Below, one piece after another: positions 1 to 7,759 of a stretch of DNA of 64,000 nucleotides (positions within the stretch are counted from its first letter, which is position 1; each line of letters opens with the position of its first letter). The DNA is from CAYJBH01 sp964369965 (GTDB lineage Bacteria; Bacillota; Clostridia; Oscillospirales; Ruminococcaceae): contig CAYJGF010000014.1 in NCBI GenBank assembly GCA_964369965.1, positions 1 to 64,000 on the forward strand, written 5' to 3'. Both the position numbers and the translations under genes were made by a program. The notes under the pieces were generated by a model. It searched no databases. It saw only the letters and a program-made list of their open reading frames with translations, and was not told the DNA's origin.

Positions 1-4
1 CCGG

Positions 5-80
5 GAGGGGATGCATCCCCTCTCGGGGCTGTCGAACTTTTTCGACAGCCTGAAGCGTACTGAATAACAAGTTGTTCAGT
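5..80. repeat. cluster of three palindromes downstream of mtaB
   Basis: Three hairpin-forming sequences sit back to back. The first is a perfect 18-bp palindrome GAGGGGATGCATCCCCTC at 5-22. The second is a 10-bp stem GGCTGTCGAA / TTCGACAGCC with a 4-nt loop at 27-50. The third is a 10-bp stem with one mismatch, ACTGAATAAC / GTTGTTCAGT, at 59-80. They lie just past the stop of the minus-strand mtaB gene and could end its transcript, although no long U-tract follows. The GGCTGTCG stem recurs in the hairpin at 22285-22320. Confidence 0.6.
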
Positions 81-98
81 AGGCTTTTATAAAAGTTT

Positions 99-1451
99 TC
101 ACTCCTCACCCTCATTGTTTTCTACCAACTCTTCCCTCGGCACTATGGTGAGGATATCCCCCTGTCTTACCCCATCAGCATTAATACTACAGCGTAAATA
201 TCTGCCCGTCACACCCTGTGCCCTCCCGTTTGGGAGGATTTTTTCTGCTATAAAACTGTCGGGAATGTCTGATATCTGCTCTATTTTTTTATTGCGGACA
301 ATCTCTGCAACCTCCGCCAGCCTTGAGGCTCGCTCCTTTTTGAGCGTTTTGCTTAACTGTTCCGGCAGGTCGGCGGCGAGTGTCCCCGGACGTCGAGAGT
401 ACCGAAAGGCGTGTACCTTTAAAAATCCGACCGTCTCAACCATGTTGAGTGTGTCGTCAAAATCCTGCTCGCTCTCACCGGGAAATCCGACCATGATGTC
501 GGTGGTAAAGGTGGGGCGGTCAAAACGATTTTCAATCCTCTTTATTATCGAGAGAAATTCAAAGCGGTCATAGACCCTGTTCATATCGCGCAAAACCTTA
601 TCACTGCCACTTTGTAGCGAGAGGTGAAAGTGCGGCGCAAGTTTATCACACCTTGACAAATTCTCACACAGCTCCTCACTTAACATATCCGGCTCCAGCG
701 AGCCGAGGCGAATTCTTAAAAGCCCGTCTATTTTGCCCATTTCAAAACATAGTTCACCGAGGTCGGTGCCTTTATCCGATCCAAAATAGGACAAATTTAT
801 ACCACACAATACAATCTCACGGTGCCCCTCCTCCACCAATTTTTTTGCGCCATTAATTATCTCGTCTTTATCGGCGGAGCGTGGCATACCCCTCGCCCTC
901 GACACAATGCAATAGCTACATCTGCGTGGGCAACCATCCTGAATTTTTAAAAATGCTCTGGTGTGACCATCCCCCTCAAACGGCAACGGTTCAAAGCGCT
1001 CCCCATCATGGTGGGGGGCAATATTTACTATCGAATCGGGGGTGAATTTATCGTTTAAAGCGCCACCTATCTGCGCCGAACGCGTGGTCAGGGCATTTTC
1101 TACCAACTCGATTGCTCCGGCGCGCTCGGTATTCCCGACAATGATATCGGCGTCTTTATAATCAGGTGCAAACAAATTTTCCTCCACCTGTGGCAGACAA
1201 CCGGCGAACACAATAACTGCGTTTGGCGCGGTGCGGCGTGCCCTGCGAAGTGCCGCTCTACTCTTTGACGCCCCCTCGGCGGTGACGGTGCAGGAGTTGA
1301 TATAGATAACGTCACTTTCATCGGCACATAGCGCCTCAACAAAGCCACGGTGCAAAAAAAGCCGCCGCAAACCATCCGATTCACGACTATTTACCTTGCA
1401 ACCGAGGGTAATAAAGTATATTTTTTTTCTGTCTGACATATATTTTACCAT
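99..1451 (-). CDS. mtaB: tRNA t6A37 methylthiotransferase MtaB
   Basis: Radical-SAM methylthiotransferase expected to convert t6A37 to ms2t6A37 in ANN-decoding tRNAs. The 450-residue product has the N-terminal MTTase domain with three cluster cysteines (TLGCKVN near residue 18, INSCTV, FAGCLPQ). The radical-SAM motif CPRRCSYC follows in the middle, and a C-terminal TRAM-like region ends the protein. The TLGCKVNxRES start separates MtaB from MiaB and RimO; rimO is a separate gene at 9718-11037. The start is uncertain: ATG at 1451 or ATG at 1439, neither with a clear ribosome-binding site. It is divergent from the carboxypeptidase gene with only 26 bp between the two starts. Confidence 0.9.
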   Translation of the reverse strand: MVKYMSDRKKIYFITLGCKVNSRESDGLRRLFLHRGFVEALCADESDVIYINSCTVTAEGASKSRAALRRARRTAPNAVIVFAGCLPQVEENLFAPDYKDADIIVGNTERAGAIELVENALTTRSAQIGGALNDKFTPDSIVNIAPHHDGERFEPLPFEGDGHTRAFLKIQDGCPRRCSYCIVSRARGMPRSADKDEIINGAKKLVEEGHREIVLCGINLSYFGSDKGTDLGELCFEMGKIDGLLRIRLGSLEPDMLSEELCENLSRCDKLAPHFHLSLQSGSDKVLRDMNRVYDRFEFLSIIKRIENRFDRPTFTTDIMVGFPGESEQDFDDTLNMVETVGFLKVHAFRYSRRPGTLAADLPEQLSKTLKKERASRLAEVAEIVRNKKIEQISDIPDSFIAEKILPNGRAQGVTGRYLRCSINADGVRQGDILTIVPREELVENNEGEE

Positions 1452-1477
1452 TATGAAAAGTACCGAGGGGGGTTATT

Positions 1478-2866
1478 ATGATTTCGGATTGTATAAAAAG
1501 CCGCAGACATCGGGATATAAAAGTTAAATCTATAAAAAAAATCGTGGTGGGGACGGTTTTTATAACTGCATTTGGGTTTAACACCGTCTTTGCCTCGATG
1601 GGGTCGACCGAGGTGGTGAGTCCGGTCTCAACCACCCCCACTAACTCGCCGACAAACTCAAGCGAGACCGATAACACGTCATTAATTGACCTGTACAACG
1701 CAAATCCCGATACCACAACCTACGCCGAAAATCCACTTGCATTTGAAAACGCTCCCAAGGATGAGACTGCTGTACCGGCCGCCGTTTCATTGGATGCCAC
1801 CGCCGATCTCGGGTTGCCGGTAAAGGCGGCGGTGTTGATGTCGGAGGATACCGGCGAGGTGTTGTATAAGCAAAACATGGACGTCCCTATGCCGATGGCC
1901 TCCATCACCAAGATAATGACAATGCTATTGGTATTCGAAGAGGTCGATAAAGGGAACATTGCGTTAACCGACCTGGTCAAGGTGTCGGAGCACGCCGCGA
2001 GTATGGGTGGTTCTCAGGTGTGGTTGGACCCGTCCGAAAGTTTTACGGTGGACGAAATGCTGCGTGCAGTCTGTGTCGCGAGCGCAAACGATGCCGCCGT
2101 AGCGCTTGCAGAACATGTGGCAGGCAGTGAGCAGGTTTTTGTCGAGATGATGAACCGTCGCGCCGCCGAGCTCGGCATGGTCAACACCAGCTATGCAAAC
2201 GCCTGTGGTCTTGATCAAGAGGGGCTGTATTCCACCGCCTACGACGTGGCGATTTTGTCCCGAAAGATAATGGAGCATGACGAGTTGGTCAAATACACCA
2301 CCGTCTGGACAGATTCTTTGCGTGACGGTCAAACCATGCTGGTCAACACCAACAAACTGCTCAACAGCTATTCCGGCATAACCGGGTTAAAAACCGGCAC
2401 GACAAGCGGTGCAGGAATCTGTATCAGTGCGACCGCCGAACGAGACAACATGTCCATGATAGCGGTGGTATTGGGTGCGGCTTCAAGCAGTGATCGTTTT
2501 GATGCAGCGCGCACACTTTTGGACTTTGGTTTTGCCAACTTTCAGGCGGCGATAATCCCGAATGAGGAGGAATTTGCGGCACAGCTACCTTTAAAAAGCG
2601 GTTTAGAGCAGTCGATAACCCTCGATTATCTGATGCCGGAAAAATTACTGCTACAAAAAAATCAACAACCGGAGCTGAGCGCCAAGGTGGAGTTGCCGGA
2701 AAATGTAGTGGCACCGGTCAAAAAAGGTGATGTCGTCGGCAGTATAACGCTTTATTCCGGCGAGAGCGAGGTTTCGAGCTATGATGTCGTGGCGAGTGGG
2801 GACTATGAAGAGATAACGTTTGAGCTTGCATTTCAAAGGTTCGCCGAGGCACTACTGGAGTTTTAG
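1478..2866 (+). CDS. dacF: D-alanyl-D-alanine carboxypeptidase (peptidase S11, DacF type)
   Basis: Penicillin-binding protein that trims the terminal D-Ala from peptidoglycan stem peptides outside the cell. The N terminus is basic followed by a hydrophobic stretch ending near FAS, a plausible signal peptide. The three active-site motifs are present and well spaced: SITK (Ser142, Lys145), SAN (202-204) and KTG (305-307). The C-terminal ~100 residues fit the PBP5_C beta domain. A ribosome-binding sequence GAGGGGGG lies 5 bp before the ATG. It is the only plus-strand gene left of dnaA. It is divergent from mtaB, so its promoter probably overlaps the mtaB 5' end. Confidence 0.9.
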   Translation: MISDCIKSRRHRDIKVKSIKKIVVGTVFITAFGFNTVFASMGSTEVVSPVSTTPTNSPTNSSETDNTSLIDLYNANPDTTTYAENPLAFENAPKDETAVPAAVSLDATADLGLPVKAAVLMSEDTGEVLYKQNMDVPMPMASITKIMTMLLVFEEVDKGNIALTDLVKVSEHAASMGGSQVWLDPSESFTVDEMLRAVCVASANDAAVALAEHVAGSEQVFVEMMNRRAAELGMVNTSYANACGLDQEGLYSTAYDVAILSRKIMEHDELVKYTTVWTDSLRDGQTMLVNTNKLLNSYSGITGLKTGTTSGAGICISATAERDNMSMIAVVLGAASSSDRFDAARTLLDFGFANFQAAIIPNEEEFAAQLPLKSGLEQSITLDYLMPEKLLLQKNQQPELSAKVELPENVVAPVKKGDVVGSITLYSGESEVSSYDVVASGDYEEITFELAFQRFAEALLEF

Positions 2867-3097
2867 GTCAATCGATTTATTTTCGGTGATGGTTTTATTG
2901 AATTTTTTAACATCGGATAACCACATATGTAGGGGGGCGGCGTCCTCGACGTCCCCTACAACCTCACCCAATAAACACAGCTTATTATGCGTGCATATCG
3001 TCACGAAATACGCACCATTTTGCGAATAATCATAATCTTTTAGCCGTATATTTTTCCGCGTCGGCAATGCCACATCAACACCTCGTCGAATGCTCAA
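2852..3097 (-). pseudogene. truncated REP-associated tyrosine transposase (IS200-like, Y1 family)
   Basis: The reading frame encodes the N-terminal signature of REP-associated tyrosine transposases: RKNIRLKDYDYSQNGAYFV followed by TICTHN and LGEVVGD. It then stops after about 81 codons. The HUH motif (PNHxH) and the catalytic Tyr helix that normally follow are absent. The frame runs into the 3' end of the carboxypeptidase gene, which suggests a deletion that removed the catalytic part. Inside it lies a GC-rich palindrome (about 2930-2961, GTAGGGG ... CCCCTAC), resembling the REP sequences such enzymes act on. The fragment cannot be active. Confidence 0.75.
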
Positions 3098-3115
3098 ATT
3101 AGCCTATTTATAATG

Positions 3116-3463
3116 CTACTTCCTCAATATTTTATCCATTATCTTTCCTTTAGCCAATTCATCAACAAGTTTATCTAAATATCGAATTTCTTTCATAATT
3201 GGTTCTTTTATCTCTGCAAGTTTAACTCCACAGATAGAACCTGTGATTAAACTTCTATTTGGATTTAAGTTTGGTGCGTTTGCAAAAAAATTTGTCATAT
3301 CAACACTATCATCTATTATGCGAAGTTCATCGAGCGAATAACCGGTAAGCCAACAAATAACTTCGACTAATTCTTCAGAATTTCTTCCTTTTCGCTCTAT
3401 TTTTGCAGTATATAATTTTTACATCTCATTAAATTTAAAAGTGTAAATACTATACCCACTCAT
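3116..3463 (-). pseudogene. DUF2200 family protein interrupted by an in-frame TAA
   Basis: An ATG at 3461-3463 stands 8 nt after a strong GGAGG. Codon 15 is TAA (3419-3421), and the same frame then continues open to 3116. Read through, the product would be 115 residues, the normal size of DUF2200 proteins. It shows family-like sequence: KIERKGR, EEL, VICWLTGYS, NPNRSLITGSICGV, EPIMKEIRYLDKL and the end MDKILRK. The TAA occupies a site where the family usually has an aromatic residue (FNEM-stop-KLYTAKIERKG), so one TAT/TAC to TAA change explains it. An internal start at 3298 could give a 60-residue fragment. The function of DUF2200 is unknown. Confidence 0.75.
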
Positions 3464-3515
3464 TTTGTTTTCCTCCGATTATTATATTCCCCCTGCTAAA
3501 GACATCCTTGCCCAT

Positions 3516-4655
3516 TCACCCATACACGCTCTTTGCAATCATAGCGAGATCAAATAATAGTTTTGGGTTGTAGGTCTCGACATAACTCATGTCTATGAAA
3601 AATATCTTTGCATTTTGCGCCGCGGTGCCGTTTTCAAGACCGGTGCCGCTTAAATCTTGCATGGTGAGCGTGTCCGGCAGTATCAGTATCTCGGGGTCGG
3701 CGGCGACAATGTCCTCCATGGTGGTGGCATAACCCTGCCCCTCGACGGCGGTGCGGCCGAGCACCGAGCCGAAAATTTGCGCCTCGAGCGTGTCCGGTGT
3801 GGCGGAAAAACCGCTCAAATCGAACAACAGCGAATAGGTCGGGCGCTCTTCAACCGGCAGGTTTATTGTGGTGGAATACTGCGCGAGCGTGTCGGAAAAT
3901 CTGCCGTAAATTCCACTCGCAACCGCTGCGCCACGCTCTTTGCCGAGAAAAAGCGTCGCAATTTCACTCGCAAGGTCGGCAAAGCCGCCCACCGTAGTCG
4001 GTGTGGCGAACTCTAAAACCTTTGTCCCGACCTGCTCCAGACTGATTTTTTGTTGTCTTGTGAGTGGTGTAAGCGTTATTAGATAGTCCGGACTCTGCTC
4101 AATAATGCCGTCTATATCCGGCAAAAGCGGAGTGCCGACGCTTGGCAGACCGGTATCATTTCGGCAGTATTCACTGACGGCGATAAGAGGGTCGCCGAGC
4201 GGCAAGGTGGTGACCATATCGGTCAACAACGGCGAGAGCGAGGCGACACTCTCGGGCGGTGACTCAATATTCAACCCTCCCACCAGTGCAGGATAACCCT
4301 CCACCTCCTCCACTATCTCGGGGGTATCGGTGCTGCTCGTCGCAAAATAATAGACGACAACCATAATAAACACGACCGCAACCAAAATACCAAAACCGAT
4401 AAGCACCTTTATAATTATACCGTTGACTTTTTCGGTGTCAATCGGTTTTTTTGGTGGTTTTTGGGTGCGCCCTGCCTTTTTCACGGCCGCCGAAATGTTG
4501 ACCTTGACACCGTCACACTCGATTATCGTCGGCTTGTCGACACTTTGTGAGGGATCGCTCGGATGGATGGCGCGTCCGGGAGAAGGTTTGCGCACCGGTG
4601 GTTGTCGTCGCCTTTTATTTCGCCTTTCGCGTTTACTGTCGCTGACATATCTCAT
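3516..4655 (-). CDS. membrane-anchored periplasmic-binding-protein-like (BtuF/TroA fold) protein
   Basis: A 379-residue protein with a very basic cytoplasmic N terminus (SKRERRNKRRRQ), a Pro/Lys-rich segment and one transmembrane helix around residues 85-107. The rest is extracellular and resembles the cobalamin/Fe-siderophore binding-protein fold (SVGTPLLPDIDGIIEQSPDYLI; later DIVAADPEILILPD). It has no signal peptide with a lipobox, and no ABC permease or ATPase gene is adjacent, so a transport role is unproven; it may be an orphan sensor or binding protein. The ATG at 4655, 16 bp after ribF ends and preceded by GGAG, is preferred over an upstream start inside ribF. Confidence 0.65.
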   Translation of the reverse strand: MRYVSDSKRERRNKRRRQPPVRKPSPGRAIHPSDPSQSVDKPTIIECDGVKVNISAAVKKAGRTQKPPKKPIDTEKVNGIIIKVLIGFGILVAVVFIMVVVYYFATSSTDTPEIVEEVEGYPALVGGLNIESPPESVASLSPLLTDMVTTLPLGDPLIAVSEYCRNDTGLPSVGTPLLPDIDGIIEQSPDYLITLTPLTRQQKISLEQVGTKVLEFATPTTVGGFADLASEIATLFLGKERGAAVASGIYGRFSDTLAQYSTTINLPVEERPTYSLLFDLSGFSATPDTLEAQIFGSVLGRTAVEGQGYATTMEDIVAADPEILILPDTLTMQDLSGTGLENGTAAQNAKIFFIDMSYVETYNPKLLFDLAMIAKSVYG

Positions 4656-4671
4656 GCGTGGGTAGATACTC

Positions 4672-5568
4672 CTATCGTTTGTCTTTAAAAAACTGCGTAG
4701 ATTGACGGCAAGCATCCTTGACCATCTCGGTCAATTTTGCCTTGTCGTCGTATTTTTTTGGCTTTAAAAGGTATTTATAAAACTGCACTTCAATGTTTTG
4801 ACCATAAAGATTAAGCTCAACATCCGCGATGGTAGTCTCGCAGCTTATCGCATCGCCGTCGGTAAAGCTGGGTCGAGAGGTCACCCCCGTTGCGGAGGGG
4901 TAAGGTCCGCCGTCGATTATGGTCCGTGTTATGTATACGCCCTGTTTTGGCACCACAAAACCACTGCTCCAATACTGATTGGCGGTAGGAAAGCCGAGTT
5001 TTTCCCCTATGCCAAACCCCCTTTTGACCTCAAAATCGATGGTATATGGTCGGGCAAGCATCGCGTTTGCCGCCTCAATATCGCCCTGTTTTAAAGCCTT
5101 TCTTATCCTTGTGGAGGATATGCGCTCGTCTTTATAACAGCAGATCTCGGCGACGAGTAGTCGGACACCGTTTTCCTCACAGAGCTTTGTGAGCAATGCG
5201 ACATCCCCCTCTCGACCGCGACCGAACCTGAAATCATATCCACAGGCGATAGCCTTGACCCCGAGCGTGCCGATTAGGACGTCATAGAAAAAATCCTCTG
5301 CCGACATGTCATGGTATCGCTCAAACTCGACACGATTGCAGATGTCCATGCCGGACAGCTCGATGTGACGCTGTTGAAGCGCCTCACCCTCGATAAGCTC
5401 ATAATGCGCCGGTGGCATAAGGCATACGGCGACCGACACAGCGCCGATTTTCGTTGCGTGTGCCGCCGCGAGCGACAACACCGCGTTGTGACCGAGGTGA
5501 ACGCCGTCAAAACTGCCGAGCGCTACCACCGAGGCGGTCTGGGATAAAAGTCCGTGTTCTATTTTCAT
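4672..5568 (-). CDS. ribF: bifunctional riboflavin kinase / FAD synthetase
   Basis: Makes FMN from riboflavin and then FAD. The 298-residue product has the N-terminal nucleotidyltransferase domain with VALGSFDGVHLGHNAV, the CGYDFRFGRGREGD segment and ISSTRIRKAL. The C-terminal riboflavin kinase domain shows GFPTAN and PKQGVYIT. Its ATG overlaps the stop of the upstream DUF4349 gene by four bases (ATGA), so translation is probably coupled. It is here part of a co-directional run and not in its common place after truB. Confidence 0.92.
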   Translation of the reverse strand: MKIEHGLLSQTASVVALGSFDGVHLGHNAVLSLAAAHATKIGAVSVAVCLMPPAHYELIEGEALQQRHIELSGMDICNRVEFERYHDMSAEDFFYDVLIGTLGVKAIACGYDFRFGRGREGDVALLTKLCEENGVRLLVAEICCYKDERISSTRIRKALKQGDIEAANAMLARPYTIDFEVKRGFGIGEKLGFPTANQYWSSGFVVPKQGVYITRTIIDGGPYPSATGVTSRPSFTDGDAISCETTIADVELNLYGQNIEVQFYKYLLKPKKYDDKAKLTEMVKDACRQSTQFFKDKR

Positions 5569-6458
5569 TGTTTCCTTTTTCTGCTTGAAATCTTGATTAT
5601 AGCGATAATTATAGCCGCTATGATCGCAAGCAGTATGAGTGCCGGCAGAAAACCGACAAATCCGATAACACTACCCTGCAAAACGTCGACAAGGGTATCA
5701 AACCCATTGAAAAAGCTGACTGCAACACTGGAGAAAAAGCCGGTCTCGCGTATTATTATCTGCTCCTCCTCATGCAGTTCGAGGTTGATGGTGCTCATGC
5801 TCGCCTGTCGTTCGAGGTAAAGGCCTTGCTGTGTGTAACTCTCTCGCTCGTATCGCACGTTCGCAAGTTGTGCCTCAATCTCCATTATTTCGGTGACGCT
5901 CGTCGCCATGTCATAGAGCTCTAAAAGTCGTTCTTCCTGCTCTTCAAGGGAGGTTATGCGCGCCTGAATGTCGATGTACTGTGTGGTGACATCCTCCGAT
6001 GACTCGTTGACCGTCTCCACCTTGCCGAAGTTGACCACTCCGGTCATAAATTCGTCGTATCGCTCGGCGGGCACGCGGATTGTCAAGCTAACATAGCGGT
6101 CGACATTCTCATCACTGCCCCACATGTCGGAGCCGGTAATCTCACCGCCCAACTCGCCCACCTTTGCCTTGACGGCGGCATAACTCTCATCATATGTGTT
6201 GGTGTAAAGCGACACAAAGGCGTTTTTGATGACCATACGCTCCATCTCGTCGACGGAACTGCCGGCGTTATTCGCCATGTCCGCCGTCTCACCCTCAAAA
6301 CTCTCCTCGACGGCATAGTCCGCGTCGCCGTAATATTCCTCTGTTACCGAATCCTCATAGTACATATCCGGCTCGGCGGTAGCTTCACTCGACACAGAAC
6401 AGCCGAACAGCGAGAGGGCAAGAGTGGACGCAAACATAAGTGCAATTAATTTTTTCAT
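5565..6458 (-). CDS. DUF4349 lipoprotein
   Basis: A 297-residue lipoprotein. Residues 1-20 form a signal with lipobox LFGC (Cys20), followed by an acidic spacer rich in Glu, Asp and Tyr. The DUF4349 domain covers roughly residues 75-235 (NAFVSLYTNTYDESYAAVK, LTIRVPAERYDEFM, DVTTQYIDIQARI). It includes a coiled coil around SLEEQEERLLELYD and ends with a C-terminal transmembrane helix and a basic tail. The protein is therefore attached at both ends. The start at 6458 is set by AAAGGAG nine bases upstream. Molecular function is unknown; the family is common in Bacillota membranes. Confidence 0.8.
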   Translation of the reverse strand: MKKLIALMFASTLALSLFGCSVSSEATAEPDMYYEDSVTEEYYGDADYAVEESFEGETADMANNAGSSVDEMERMVIKNAFVSLYTNTYDESYAAVKAKVGELGGEITGSDMWGSDENVDRYVSLTIRVPAERYDEFMTGVVNFGKVETVNESSEDVTTQYIDIQARITSLEEQEERLLELYDMATSVTEIMEIEAQLANVRYERESYTQQGLYLERQASMSTINLELHEEEQIIIRETGFFSSVAVSFFNGFDTLVDVLQGSVIGFVGFLPALILLAIIAAIIIAIIKISSRKRKQ

Positions 6459-6536
6459 TTTAGGTGATCTCCTTTCGTGGGGGTTATATATTGCCAAGTG
6501 GTTTGAATTTATCTAATGTAAAATAATACGCTCATC

Positions 6537-7052
6537 TTATCCAACAATCACCCTGTCCAACATATTGAGTTTTTGCATTGCTTCTATATATTGTGCGACA
6601 ACTACAAAATTTTGCAATTCTTTTTCGTTTAGACCTCTGATTGCAATTAGTTCATCATGAAGCATTGTGCTGCCCTCAACCGTAAAAAATCCGGTAACGG
6701 TATCGATGCCAACAAAAATGCGAGTAATCTCACCGCCCCATATGTCCTCACTATCTTTATTTTCGGCGGAATAAAATTTTTCTCCCTCTCCTATATTTTC
6801 GAGGTAAAAAGCTTTGGGGTTGGGTGGTGTATTAACGGGTAATTTTTCTATATAAATATCATTCATGAGTATATTATCGCGAACTGCATTTATTGCCTTT
6901 TCGTCATATATCTCGGTCAAAACATAGTGCGTTTGCAGATAATTCAGCAACTCAACGCCGCTTATTCGGTTAGGTTTCAGCTTGTCGTTATATTTCTCAA
7001 ATGTATCTTTGTACTGCTCGATCATTGTATCGGTTGGCATTTTTGTTATCAT
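6537..7052 (-). CDS. hypothetical protein, 171 residues
   Basis: I do not recognise this protein. It is soluble, acidic and mixed alpha/beta, without signal peptide, membrane helix or obvious catalytic motif. The segment GGEITRIFVGIDTVTGFFTV suggests a beta hairpin. The C-terminal third is helical (LIAIRGLNEKELQNFVVVAQYIEAMQKL). The start at 7052 follows AAAGGG. It lies between a DUF4349 lipoprotein gene and a HepT-MntA toxin-antitoxin pair, 40 bp downstream of hepT, so it may share their transcript. No functional inference is justified. Confidence 0.6.
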   Translation of the reverse strand: MITKMPTDTMIEQYKDTFEKYNDKLKPNRISGVELLNYLQTHYVLTEIYDEKAINAVRDNILMNDIYIEKLPVNTPPNPKAFYLENIGEGEKFYSAENKDSEDIWGGEITRIFVGIDTVTGFFTVEGSTMLHDELIAIRGLNEKELQNFVVVAQYIEAMQKLNMLDRVIVG

Positions 7053-7091
7053 TATTATACTGCCCTTTAACTATAAAAGAACCTAATTTAT

Positions 7092-7436
7092 TTACATCCT
7101 ATCCAAAATCCCAAGACATTTTCTTTTTAAATCCGGCACATCATCCTTTGCGGTTTCGTAAATTTCTTTATTGTCCATATAAAAATATCCATGTGCACAG
7201 TGATTTCTCATAGCTTTTATTAAATTCCACGGTATCTGCTCGGCTGTTGCTTTTCTAAATTGGTCAGAAAGATGGGTGGTTAGCTCACCAATCTGCATTA
7301 TACTCATTGAAATTGAGTTTTTATAATCTATGTCGTTCTCAAAAAATGAAAAGTCATCTCCAAATCTATTTATTGTCGTTTCTATATCATCACAATATTT
7401 TATTATGTGCATAAGCACGCTTTTATCTTTTTTCAT
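7092..7436 (-). CDS. hepT: HepT-like HEPN domain toxin (DUF86)
   Basis: HEPN-domain ribonuclease-type toxin of the MntA-HepT system. The 114-residue helical protein carries the exact RX4HXY motif of the family: Arg77, His82 and Tyr84 in MRNHCAHGY. The preceding helices (SMSIMQIGELTTHLSDQFR and IPWNLIKAMRN) match DUF86. Its start overlaps the upstream mntA by 14 bp, as usual for the pair. In characterised systems the nucleotidyltransferase partner AMPylates the Tyr of this motif. The motif residues are intact, so the toxin is probably functional. Confidence 0.85.
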   Translation of the reverse strand: MKKDKSVLMHIIKYCDDIETTINRFGDDFSFFENDIDYKNSISMSIMQIGELTTHLSDQFRKATAEQIPWNLIKAMRNHCAHGYFYMDNKEIYETAKDDVPDLKRKCLGILDRM

Positions 7437-7746
7437 TTAAAAGACATACCCTTTCTCTTACAAAGTTGTCAAAAAACTCTCTCTTTATCGGGTTGTTTTT
7501 CTCGCTATCGATAGATCGAAGTGTCAACACATCCACCGGCACCGTAAAAGCGTCTTGCATTTCAAATCGTAAGCTGTTCAACTGCAATAAACCGTGTATT
7601 GACTCTGTGTCTACGGCTAAGTCTATATCGCTGTTTTCCTTTGCCTCATTTCTTGCATAAGATCCGAAAAGGTACATTTCTTTTATATTGTACTTTTTCG
7701 CAACCGTTACCGCTCTATCTTTAATTTCATTGACGGTGTATCTCAT
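7423..7746 (-). CDS. mntA: MntA-type minimal nucleotidyltransferase antitoxin
   Basis: Nucleotidyltransferase-fold antitoxin, 107 residues. It has the GSX10DXD signature exactly (Gly28-Ser29, Asp40, Asp42) in FGSYARNEAKENSDIDLAV. It is expected to neutralise HepT by AMPylation of the Tyr in its RX4HXY motif. The gene is first in the pair and overlaps hepT by 14 bp. It starts 13 bp after cysS ends and lies on the same strand, so the pair may be cotranscribed with housekeeping genes. Confidence 0.85.
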   Translation of the reverse strand: MRYTVNEIKDRAVTVAKKYNIKEMYLFGSYARNEAKENSDIDLAVDTESIHGLLQLNSLRFEMQDAFTVPVDVLTLRSIDSEKNNPIKREFFDNFVRERVCLLNEKR

Positions 7747-7759
7747 TTGAATGTCCCTT

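Noticed and set aside
5569..6458. FMN riboswitch for ribF
   Set aside because: ribF overlaps the preceding gene by 4 bp, leaving no leader, and no RFN-like conserved elements were seen upstream of the operon portion.
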